From: Candidatus Binatia bacterium
Lineage (GTDB): Bacteria > Vulcanimicrobiota > Vulcanimicrobiia > Vulcanimicrobiales > Vulcanimicrobiaceae
DNA length: 64,000 nt
Assembly (NCBI GenBank): GCA_035544215.1
Contig: DATKHY010000007.1
Location: forward strand, 1,426,001-1,490,000
Direction of reading: 5' to 3'
Part shown: one piece after another, positions 18,469-25,847 of the stretch
Layout of the letters: each line of letters begins with the position of its first letter
How positions within the stretch are numbered: the first letter of the stretch is position 1
The notes under the pieces: generated by a model
The model's input: only the letters and a program-made list of their open reading frames with translations
Told to the model about the DNA's origin: nothing
Database searches by the model: none
Program-made: the position numbers and the translations under genes

Positions 18469-19406
18469 ACTTCGTCCAGGTCGTTCGCGGCATCGGCAAC
18501 GTCGCGATCATCATGGTCTTGTCCGGCATCGTCGCGTACGTCGGCGACCGGGTCGGCCACCAGGTCGGGCGCAAGCGGCTCAGCCTGTTCGGCATTCGCC
18601 CGCGCTACACGTCGACGATCGTTGCCATCGCCACCGGCATGATCATCGCATTGGTCGTGACGCTGGTCGCGATCTTCGCTTCCGAGCAGGTCAAGACGGC
18701 GTTCTTCAAGCTCAACTCGCTCAATGCGCAGATCTCGGAGCTGCAGACGCGGCAGCGCGATCTCGAGGCGAAGGTCAACAGCGGCCGTCTCGTCTTTCCC
18801 GTCGACACGCTCATGGTGCCGTTCTATCGCATCATCAACCAATCGGCGTCGGAGAGGCAGCGCCTCGCGACGATCCACGACTACTACTTCTTCGCGGTCA
18901 AGTACGTGAACGCGACGTATCCACGTCTCGGGTTGCGCCCGTACGCCATTCCGCCGGACGCGGACAAGAAGCTCTCGGGACTGGCCGGCGATCTGACGAC
19001 GGCGGCGAAGCTGTCGCAGTCCAACGTCATGCTGACCGTGACGTCGGATCAGAATTTGTTCGAGAACGACCAGATTCACTTCGCGATCAACGTGACGCCC
19101 GACATTCGCTACTTCCAGAAGGGCCAGGTCATCGCGCAGCTCGTGGTTCCCGGCAAGAGCGGCGCGAGCATCAACATCGCGCTCATTCAGCTGCAGAGCT
19201 ACGTCTCGATCACGGCGCGGCGGCTGCACCTGGTTCCTTTTCTGGCCGACAACGTCCAGCCCGTGCAGCTGATTCCGGGCGTCGCACAGATGCAGCAGCA
19301 GATCGGCAAGTCCGGAACCTTCCTGTTGACCGCCTATGCCGCGGGTGACTTCTATCCGCACCTCGGCGGCATTCCCATCGTGATCGTGCTGACGCAGCAG
19401 CCGTGA
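18465..19406 (+). CDS. DUF3084 membrane protein
   Basis: The 313-residue protein has two N-terminal transmembrane helices separated by VAYVGDRVGHQVGRKRLSLFGIRPRYTST, the hallmark of DUF3084, then a coiled coil (about 75-105) and a large soluble beta-rich domain that would lie outside the cytoplasm. DUF3084 is best known from cyanobacteria and has no established function. The ATG overlaps the lptF/G stop (ATGA) and its own stop overlaps the YqgF-like gene, so it is translated as part of the Lpt operon. That suggests a role in LPS transport or envelope scaffolding, which is inference. Confidence 0.82.
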   Translation: MNFVQVVRGIGNVAIIMVLSGIVAYVGDRVGHQVGRKRLSLFGIRPRYTSTIVAIATGMIIALVVTLVAIFASEQVKTAFFKLNSLNAQISELQTRQRDLEAKVNSGRLVFPVDTLMVPFYRIINQSASERQRLATIHDYYFFAVKYVNATYPRLGLRPYAIPPDADKKLSGLAGDLTTAAKLSQSNVMLTVTSDQNLFENDQIHFAINVTPDIRYFQKGQVIAQLVVPGKSGASINIALIQLQSYVSITARRLHLVPFLADNVQPVQLIPGVAQMQQQIGKSGTFLLTAYAAGDFYPHLGGIPIVIVLTQQP

Positions 19407-19822
19407 ACGAGGGCGCGGTCCTCGGCATCGACCCGGGCCGCAGCAAGGCGGGCTACGCGTTGCTAGACGACTCCGGGGCGGTCGTCGCCGCCGGCATCGA
19501 ACCGCTCGAGCGCCTCGACGGCTGCGTGCGGGAGCTGCTGGCGCGCGTGCCGGTGACGGCGATCGCGCTGGGGAGGGGCACTAACTCGGGGCCGGTCCGT
19601 GCTGCCCTCATGCATTTCGACATGCCCATCCACCTCGTGGACGAGTACGAGACGAGCCGCCTCGCCCGCGGCCTCTACTTTGCCGACCATCCCCCTCGCG
19701 GCTGGCGCCGGCTGATCCCCTTGGGGCTCCAACTCCCGCCGCGCCCCATCGACGACTACGCCGCCATCCTCATCGCCCGCCGCTTCCTTGCCAGGGGAGA
19801 CGAGGCTCGACCTCCAAGCTAA
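19403..19822 (+). CDS. YqgF/RuvC-like RNase H-fold protein
   Basis: The 139-residue protein opens GAVLGIDPGRSKAGYALLDDSG, the first strand and Asp of the YqgF/RuvC RNase H fold, with a further acidic site at VDEYETSRLA and DDYAAILIARRF near the C-terminus. YqgF proteins process pre-16S rRNA; this one is closer to the short YqgF-like proteins that accompany DUF3084 than to canonical YqgF. GTG start at 19403 overlaps the DUF3084 stop by 4 bases. The function here is uncertain. Confidence 0.75.
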   Translation: MNEGAVLGIDPGRSKAGYALLDDSGAVVAAGIEPLERLDGCVRELLARVPVTAIALGRGTNSGPVRAALMHFDMPIHLVDEYETSRLARGLYFADHPPRGWRRLIPLGLQLPPRPIDDYAAILIARRFLARGDEARPPS

Positions 19823-19825
19823 GAA

Positions 19826-19839
19826 GCCCTGCTTAGGGC
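19826..19839 (+). terminator. Short hairpin after the Lpt/YqgF operon
   Basis: GCCCT and AGGGC form a perfect 5-bp stem around a GCTT loop just after the YqgF-like stop. There is no T tract behind it, so it is at best a weak terminator or processing site marking the end of the long + strand run. Confidence 0.3.
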
Positions 19840-19869
19840 GTCTGGTATTGACGGTCCGATTGGGAAAAA

Positions 19870-20988
19870 GTGTTTAAAAGCGGAGGATCGGTGCTTCGAG
19901 TCGGCAGCAGCATGGCAAGCGTGGCGCTGGCCGTCGTGCTGTGCTCGAGTGCAGCGCGCGCGGCCCTTGTTTCGTTTGCGCCGCCGGCGCCGGATCTTGG
20001 ATCGCAGTTGATGTTGCGCGTGTTCGGCGAGACGTCCGACTCGCGCGCGGCGTTCTCGGCCCAGAGCGGCGATCGCGTTAGCGAATCGCCGCTGCGCGAC
20101 CTGGCGCTGCAAATATCGACTCCGGCGCAGCCCACGAGCTTCTCGGGGGAACTGGCCGCGACGTCGCTTCCGAGCAACGGCACGCAGACCGCCGCGTTGA
20201 CGGACGCGGGGCTCTCTGATCTCGCCGGAGCGCTCGACTCAGGACTCGTGCGCGGTGTGCGCTTCGCGCCGCCGTCGCAGCCGCGCGAAGACATCGTAAG
20301 GCTCGCGCCTGCCCCTGTCACCGCCGCGTACGAACCGGTCCCGCCTTTACCCAATATCTCGCCCGGCCCGGGAACCGTGGCGTTCTACAGCTCTTCGGCC
20401 GCCGCCGTGCAGCCGGCCGCGTTCGCCCCTCAGGCTCGAGTCGGACCGGTGCTGTTCCAGGGTCACGCCGGGGGCAGCTCGACGGAAACGCCGAGCCTGT
20501 CGTTGCGCGACAACTCCAGCGCCGCGGGCGCCAACTTCCTCTTGCGCGCGGGCAAGCGCGATATCAACTTCAATCTCACGACGCAATACGAGCACCTGTT
20601 TCGTAACGACAGCAACTCGTTTTCGGCCGCGCTCAACCCCACGTCGCCGTGGCAGCTCCCCAACGCGGACGCTCCGCTGGCGATCCCCAACTTCAGCAAC
20701 TTGAACCGCGTGTCGGTCGGTGCCGGCGTCGACGTGCCCGTGTTCCGCGGACTGACGCTGAACCTCAACTACGGCATCCAGCATCTCTACGGCGGATACG
20801 GACTGCCCGGGCTGATGAACCTCGACGCGATCAACAACTCGTACGGCGGCAAGCTGACGTTCGATATCCCCGATGCCTCGAAGACGCTCTCCATCTCCGC
20901 ATATCAAGAGCACTTCAGCGACAGCGTCCTCCCGATCAACGGATCGACGCAGACGCACGAGGACGTAAACTTCACCGTCAAGTTCTGA
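19870..20988 (+). CDS. Putative outer-membrane beta-barrel protein
   Basis: The product is up to 372 residues. A signal peptide is clear (SVALAVVLCSSAARA), followed by a low-complexity Ala/Pro/Ser-rich region (to about residue 200) and a C-terminal half of alternating-polarity strands (RDINFNLTTQYEHLF, GLTLNLNYGIQHLYGGYG, KTLSISAYQEHFS) that ends in Phe (DVNFTVKF), the signature recognised by BamA. I do not recognise the family. GTG at 19870 gives the longest form; GTG at 19891 or ATG at 19912 would also leave a signal peptide. Neighbours are envelope genes. Confidence 0.62.
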   Translation: MFKSGGSVLRVGSSMASVALAVVLCSSAARAALVSFAPPAPDLGSQLMLRVFGETSDSRAAFSAQSGDRVSESPLRDLALQISTPAQPTSFSGELAATSLPSNGTQTAALTDAGLSDLAGALDSGLVRGVRFAPPSQPREDIVRLAPAPVTAAYEPVPPLPNISPGPGTVAFYSSSAAAVQPAAFAPQARVGPVLFQGHAGGSSTETPSLSLRDNSSAAGANFLLRAGKRDINFNLTTQYEHLFRNDSNSFSAALNPTSPWQLPNADAPLAIPNFSNLNRVSVGAGVDVPVFRGLTLNLNYGIQHLYGGYGLPGLMNLDAINNSYGGKLTFDIPDASKTLSISAYQEHFSDSVLPINGSTQTHEDVNFTVKF

Positions 20989-20991
20989 CGA

Positions 20992-21843
20992 GTGCGCTGG
21001 ATCGCCGGCGCCGTCGTCGCTCTCTTTCTTCTTGCCATGGCGACGGTGCAGGTCGCGTCGGATTCGCTGACCGCGAGTGCCGCCGCTCCCGGCACGTTTC
21101 CGACACGCATTCCGTCCAGTTTCGGGCGGCTCGTCTACGGGTGGCTCGACCGCCTAGCGCCCGCGCCGTACGTCGAAACGACGCTCGCGCAGGACGCGTT
21201 GGCACGCGGCGACGCCGCGTCGGCTGAGCGCTACGCTTTGCGCTTGCCGGCGTCGCCCATTCGCGACGAGCTTTTGGCGCGCGTCGCGCAGTTGCGCGGC
21301 GAGAAGTTGCTGGCGCTCGAGTATTTTCTCGCGGCGCCCGACGCCGATGCGGTGAACGCGGCAGCAGATACAGCCCTGGCGTCGCGCGATCCGGCCGGGG
21401 CGTATCGCCTCGAGCAGTTGCTCGAGAACCGGCTCGCGATGCTGCGCACGCATCCCGATGCGGTCGCCGAGGCGTACTGGCGGATGGGCCGGTACGCGAA
21501 TCAAATCGCATTCGTGCAGATCTCCGGCAGCCCGGCGCAAAACGCGTGGCTGCGGCGCGGCCGCAACGCCCTGGACGCGGCGGTCGCGCTGTCGCCGCTC
21601 TCGGAGCGTTACGCGATCGAGGCGGCGAATCAGGCCGATCTCCTAGGCGATCGCGCACGCGCGTCGCAGCTCTTCACGCAAGCGCTCGCGATCGATCCGG
21701 CAAGCGCCGACGCGCTGGCGGGCCTGGGCGTGATCGCATTTCAGAACGGTGATCGAGCGGCCGCCGCGCGTTACCTGACGCGCGCCCGCGCGCTGGATGC
21801 GCAGTCGCTCATGGTGCGCGCGCTGGAACGCGACCTGCGGTGA
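20992..21843 (+). CDS. TPR-repeat protein with N-terminal membrane anchor
   Basis: The 283-residue protein starts at GTG 20992, three bases after the previous stop. A hydrophobic N-terminus (AGAVVALFLLAMATVQVA) is a signal peptide or anchor. Helical repeats follow, with clear TPRs near residues 60-90 and 195-275 (QADLLGDRARASQLFTQALAIDPASADALAGLGVIAF). TPR proteins mediate protein-protein contacts; the partner is unknown. Its GTGA overlap with the next gene suggests a shared function with the glycosyltransferase, perhaps polysaccharide assembly. Confidence 0.7.
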   Translation: MRWIAGAVVALFLLAMATVQVASDSLTASAAAPGTFPTRIPSSFGRLVYGWLDRLAPAPYVETTLAQDALARGDAASAERYALRLPASPIRDELLARVAQLRGEKLLALEYFLAAPDADAVNAAADTALASRDPAGAYRLEQLLENRLAMLRTHPDAVAEAYWRMGRYANQIAFVQISGSPAQNAWLRRGRNALDAAVALSPLSERYAIEAANQADLLGDRARASQLFTQALAIDPASADALAGLGVIAFQNGDRAAAARYLTRARALDAQSLMVRALERDLR

Positions 21844-22862
21844 GGGTTGCGCTCGACGCGCAACTCACCGTTGGGACGGCTACCGGAATCGGGGAATACG
21901 TGCGCGGCCTTGCCGACGCACTCCGGCGCAGAGGCGTGGACGTTGCCGAGCTGCGCGAGCCGCGCCTCGACCCGTGGCGCTTCGACCGGCGCGTGCTCTG
22001 GGATCAAATCCTCTTGCCGAAGCGAGCGCGCGCGAGCGGCGCGGCGCTGCTGCATTGCGCGTCGGGAACGATGCCACGAGGCGCCGAGCTCCCGATCGTC
22101 GTCACGGTGCACGACGTCGCGTGGCTGGCGGATCAGATGCACGCGCGCGCATACGCGCGCTACTACTTCGGAAAGCTCGCTCCGCGACGCTATCGGGGGG
22201 CGCGTTGCATCGTCGTAGATTCGAACTTTTCACGTGACGCGCTGCTGAATCTCGTGGCCGGCCTCGATCCTCGGCGCGTGCACGTCGTCTATCCAGGCGT
22301 CGCTGCGGACTTCTGTGGGCTCGGGCGCGGCGCGGGAGACGGACGCACGATTCTAGCGGTGGGCACGATCGAGCGCCGCAAGAACCTCGACGTGCTCGTG
22401 CGGGCGCTCACGCGGCTGCCCGAGGCGCGCGTTGTGGCGGTAGGGCCTCACACGCCGTACGCGGCGGAATGCGCGGCGCTCGCGCAACAGGTGGGTGTGA
22501 CCGATCGCATCGAGATGCCGGGCTACGTCGCGCGCGGCGCGCTCCTCGCGTTGTATCGCGAATGCGCAGTCGTCGCGGTACCGTCACGCTATGAGGGCTT
22601 CGGCTACGCCGCCGCGCAGGCGCTGTGCGCGGGCGCGCCGTGCATCGTATCCGACCGCAGCTCGCTCCCGGAGATCGCGGCGGGCGATGCGCCCGTTGTC
22701 GCAGCCGACGACGTGGATGCATGGGTCGCGGCGCTCGAACCGGCGTTACGCGGCGACGACGATGGGCGCGCGCGGGGCGTGCGAGCGCAGGCGATAGCGC
22801 GGTTTTCCTGGGACGCAAGCGGGGCGAGCATGCAAGCGCTGTACGAAGAAGCGCTTATGTAA
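21840..22862 (+). CDS. GT4-family (group 1) glycosyltransferase
   Basis: The 340-residue GT-B glycosyltransferase opens VALDAQLTVGTATGIGEYVRGL, has VTVHDVAWL in the acceptor half, VGTIERRKNLDVLVRAL at the start of the donor half and the E-x7-E-type region PSRYEGFGYAAAQALCAG with SSLPEIAAGDAP. Such enzymes move sugars from nucleotide donors to lipid or glycan acceptors, often for O-antigen or capsule. GTG start overlaps the TPR gene stop. The exact sugar cannot be told from sequence. Confidence 0.85.
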   Translation: MRVALDAQLTVGTATGIGEYVRGLADALRRRGVDVAELREPRLDPWRFDRRVLWDQILLPKRARASGAALLHCASGTMPRGAELPIVVTVHDVAWLADQMHARAYARYYFGKLAPRRYRGARCIVVDSNFSRDALLNLVAGLDPRRVHVVYPGVAADFCGLGRGAGDGRTILAVGTIERRKNLDVLVRALTRLPEARVVAVGPHTPYAAECAALAQQVGVTDRIEMPGYVARGALLALYRECAVVAVPSRYEGFGYAAAQALCAGAPCIVSDRSSLPEIAAGDAPVVAADDVDAWVAALEPALRGDDDGRARGVRAQAIARFSWDASGASMQALYEEALM

Positions 22863-22959
22863 CGAAGGTCAATTATACGAATTCGAACGGACGGGCCTTC
22901 ACCCGCGTCGGGAGGGGACGTGGCGACCGCAAAGAAGCCAGCGCCCTGGGGGAGAGACC

Positions 22960-23949
22960 ATGGCTACAATCTCTAAGCGCCTGAGCTTCGTATTTACCAT
23001 CGCGATTGGGATCGCGTTCGCCGGTTGCGGAGGGCCGCAGCCAAGCGGACAAACGGCGTTCCCGCAGCTGCAAGAGGATCCGGCTTCAACGCCCTTGCCC
23101 AGCGACGTGAAACCGCACCGTGAATCGAAGCCGCTTTCGCGCTCCGCTCTAACCAGTCAGCCCCTGTTGTATGTCGGTGACGACAGCGCCGTCGACCTCT
23201 TTCCGCTCACAGGGCCGAATAAGAAAAAGATAGGTTCGATCACCAACGGCGTCCACGGCCCATGGGGATTGAGTCTCGATGCCAATAATACGCTCTACGT
23301 CGCTAACGCGCTATACAGCGGCGGGACCGTCAGCGTCTATCCGTATGGTTCCTCGAGCCCGTCGATGACGTACTCGAAGGGGCTGCACGAACCGTTATAC
23401 GCAGTGGCCGATACCGCAGGGCATGTTTTCGTTGGGGATCGCGAAGTCGAGAGCCACAATAAGGGGCATGTCGTCGAGTACAACGCCGGCACGAACGTCC
23501 CGATCAAGAAGGTGCGATTAGGCTCAGAAGAAGACGGAATGGCCTTCGACAGCCAAGGCAATCTCTACGTGGCATACCGGCGGACGGGAATTAACAGCTC
23601 AGTCGCGGAGTTCGGGCCAGGCCTCAGCAATAAGCGGCTTCTGGGTATGACGATCAATCAGCCTCAAGGGTTAGTGGTCGATAGTGCCGGGAACATCGTT
23701 GTCGTCGAGTCGGCGTCCGATGATATCAAGGTGTTTCCGCCGGGAGCGACGACGCCGTCGTTGACGCTAACGCTCTCCCCGAACGGTAATCTCGCGGAGT
23801 TGGCGATGCAGAACAGCGAGACGACCCTGTGGGTTTCTACGGAAGGTGGAGAGGTGTACTCAATGCCGTATCCGCTCACGGCGAGTACGAAAGCGACCGA
23901 ATACGAGCAAGTCAACGGTTTCTCAAACGGAATCGTCGTCACTCACTAG
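22960..23949 (+). CDS. NHL/beta-propeller lipoprotein
   Basis: The 329-residue protein begins at ATG 22960 behind a good GGGGGAGAG ribosome binding site. A lipoprotein signal ends IGIAFAGC (lipobox FAGC). From about residue 65 it shows repeated blades with the motif of NHL/SMP-30-type propellers: PWGLSLDANNTLYVAN, PLYAVADTAGHVFVGD, DGMAFDSQGNLYVAYR, PQGLVVDSAGNIVVVE. Base composition is visibly less GC-rich than in the genes on either side, with many A/T third positions. No substrate or partner can be named. Confidence 0.72.
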   Translation: MATISKRLSFVFTIAIGIAFAGCGGPQPSGQTAFPQLQEDPASTPLPSDVKPHRESKPLSRSALTSQPLLYVGDDSAVDLFPLTGPNKKKIGSITNGVHGPWGLSLDANNTLYVANALYSGGTVSVYPYGSSSPSMTYSKGLHEPLYAVADTAGHVFVGDREVESHNKGHVVEYNAGTNVPIKKVRLGSEEDGMAFDSQGNLYVAYRRTGINSSVAEFGPGLSNKRLLGMTINQPQGLVVDSAGNIVVVESASDDIKVFPPGATTPSLTLTLSPNGNLAELAMQNSETTLWVSTEGGEVYSMPYPLTASTKATEYEQVNGFSNGIVVTH

Positions 23950-24209
23950 TCCGGGAAGAGTCGAATTTAGTCATAGAGTCCTGCCACTAACGGTGTAACG
24001 CAGGGCAATCGAACGGCCCGGAGCTGATCGTCTCCCCTACGCCGTTTCGGCCGATGCGAACTTCCAAGTGCGAGCCGATCAACGTCAAGCGCTCGAAGTC
24101 ATCGCCGTTGGAGTTCGTGGTACGTCCCCCGGTGAAGCCGTGCTGCTCGATCGGCGAACCGAGGAGTTTGATCGCCGCTGGACTGCGTTGGACCGGGGCC
24201 ATTCCGCCT

Positions 24210-25847
24210 CTAGTAAATCGGTGAGCCGGGCGCGCCGGGCGCGACGCTCCCGTCGTCGGGCGCGAAGATCAGCTTCAGCGGAAGGCTCGAGCCGGCTTCG
24301 GGCATCGTGACGATTGCGACGCGCACGAAGCCGTGCGCCGGCACGACGTACTGGCGCACCTTGTAACGTGAGTACGGTGGAACCTGATGCGACTGCACGA
24401 GCACGCCGTCGATCAGGTACGTTCCCGTGGAACGGCCGCCGCGCGGATTCTCGTAGATCGCCACCGACTGCGGCGTCGAGAGCGGGTTCTCGATGTTCAC
24501 GACAAACGATTGGAGCACGCCGTAGTCGCCCGAGAGCGCCTGCCCTTGCATGTGGTTCGGCAACGGCAGCTGCCCGATCGGCAGCTCGAGATAGTCCTCG
24601 TCGACCCGCCACTGCGTCGCGAAGTGAAACTCGGCGATCGGATAGATGCCGCGCGCGTGGATGTGGCCGTATTCAAGCAACTCGGTACTCGCGACGAGGG
24701 CGTCCGGACTCCCGCTCGCGTCCTGCGCGAACAGCGACAGGTGCACGCTGCCGCCCGAGAGGACACGCAGCTGTAGCAGGTTGCAGACGATGTCGCCTGC
24801 CGGAAGATCCTGCGAGACGATGTTGATCGACGTGTTGCCGCCGATGGTCAACAGTCGGCCCTGATTCTGCACGACGTTGACGAGAAAGCGTCGCGTCGCC
24901 TGGTGGCCGACGTCCATCTCGTTCGAAGACGGCCCACCCCGGCCGCTGATGAACTGCACGATCGAGGGCTCGCGCGAGAGGTTCTCCGCGCGCAGCACGA
25001 TCCGACGATCAGGCTGCCCGCGCGGATTGTAATGAAAGTAGAGGAAGCGCGACGGCTGTTCCACTTGCAGGTCGGCCGTGAAGAGTGTTCCGTTCTCCGT
25101 CAGCCGTTCTGGATAGTCGCTGACCATGAGCGAGTTGGGCGAGATGCGCGGCACCGCGACGTTTTGCACGTCGACATGCGTCGAGCCGTCGACCTCGATG
25201 TCGTTGTTGCCCTGGATCAGCACGGGAACGTCGAACGCCGCGATGTCGTCCTGTTCGAGATTTCCGCGGAACGGCACGTCATCCGAAGAAACGATGACCT
25301 GCGCGTCGGGACGGCGCTGCGCGGCGTCGCGAACGGCCTGGGCCGCCTCTTCGCGGACGTACTGCGCGGAGGCCGGGTCGCCGGTCAGCTGCAGCGTGAC
25401 GCGCCCGGCGATCGATCCGGCATAAAACGCGACGCGCACCGGCACGTCGCTGCTGATGTTGCGCGCGTCGCTGACGTGGATGGTGGTCACGCCCGGGGCC
25501 TTGCCCACGATCACCACCCGCTGCGAGGCCTGATCGACCTCCACCGAGGCGATGGACGGGTCGCGCACGACCGCCGCGATCGGGCTGATTGCTGAGCCGA
25601 CCGTCAGGTTCACGGCGCTGCCGACCCCCACCGTCGCGCTGGCCGGGGCGATGGAGAGCGGCGGTGGCGTGGGCGTCGGCGAACCGCCCGGGGCCGGCGG
25701 GGCCAACGACGGCGCCGCCGTGGGTGAAATGGACGGGACGGGTGAGGCGGACGTTGACGGCGAGGGGCTGGGAAGCGGGTCGGCGGCGAGCAGAGCCGCA
25801 CAGGCCGCTATGGAGAGCGCGGCGCGAAAATGCGCCGCGCTAGGCAA
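24210..25847 (-). CDS. Secreted protein with pilus-assembly N-terminal (secretin-type) domain
   Basis: The 545-residue protein starts at a TTG that overlaps the recQ stop by 8 bases. A signal peptide (ALSIAACAALLAADP) leads into a long Pro/Ser/Thr linker (about 24-65). Residues about 65-130 (VGVGSAVNLTVGS, VRDPSIASVEVD, VVIVGKAPGVTTIHVSD) resemble the T2SS/T3SS pilus-formation N-terminal domain of CpaC-like secretins. The remaining 400 residues are beta-rich and unrecognised, with no secretin channel domain. It may be a surface or periplasmic protein that uses the domain for docking. Function unknown. Confidence 0.65.
   Translation of the reverse strand: MPSAAHFRAALSIAACAALLAADPLPSPSPSTSASPVPSISPTAAPSLAPPAPGGSPTPTPPPLSIAPASATVGVGSAVNLTVGSAISPIAAVVRDPSIASVEVDQASQRVVIVGKAPGVTTIHVSDARNISSDVPVRVAFYAGSIAGRVTLQLTGDPASAQYVREEAAQAVRDAAQRRPDAQVIVSSDDVPFRGNLEQDDIAAFDVPVLIQGNNDIEVDGSTHVDVQNVAVPRISPNSLMVSDYPERLTENGTLFTADLQVEQPSRFLYFHYNPRGQPDRRIVLRAENLSREPSIVQFISGRGGPSSNEMDVGHQATRRFLVNVVQNQGRLLTIGGNTSINIVSQDLPAGDIVCNLLQLRVLSGGSVHLSLFAQDASGSPDALVASTELLEYGHIHARGIYPIAEFHFATQWRVDEDYLELPIGQLPLPNHMQGQALSGDYGVLQSFVVNIENPLSTPQSVAIYENPRGGRSTGTYLIDGVLVQSHQVPPYSRYKVRQYVVPAHGFVRVAIVTMPEAGSSLPLKLIFAPDDGSVAPGAPGSPIY

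Noticed and set aside
22863-22959. Possible cyclic-di-GMP-type riboswitch before the propeller lipoprotein (ACCGCAAAGAAGCC looks like part of the consensus)
   Set aside because: The GGTA..TACC tetraloop receptor stem and the rest of the fold cannot be built; a few matching bases are not enough.
23987-24202. A 71-codon minus-strand frame after the pilus-domain gene (contains DDFERLTLIGSHLEVRIG)
   Set aside because: The wording is slightly protein-like, but there is no ribosome binding site, no recognisable family and no neighbour that supports it; it could be a gene remnant, so it is not listed as a gene.
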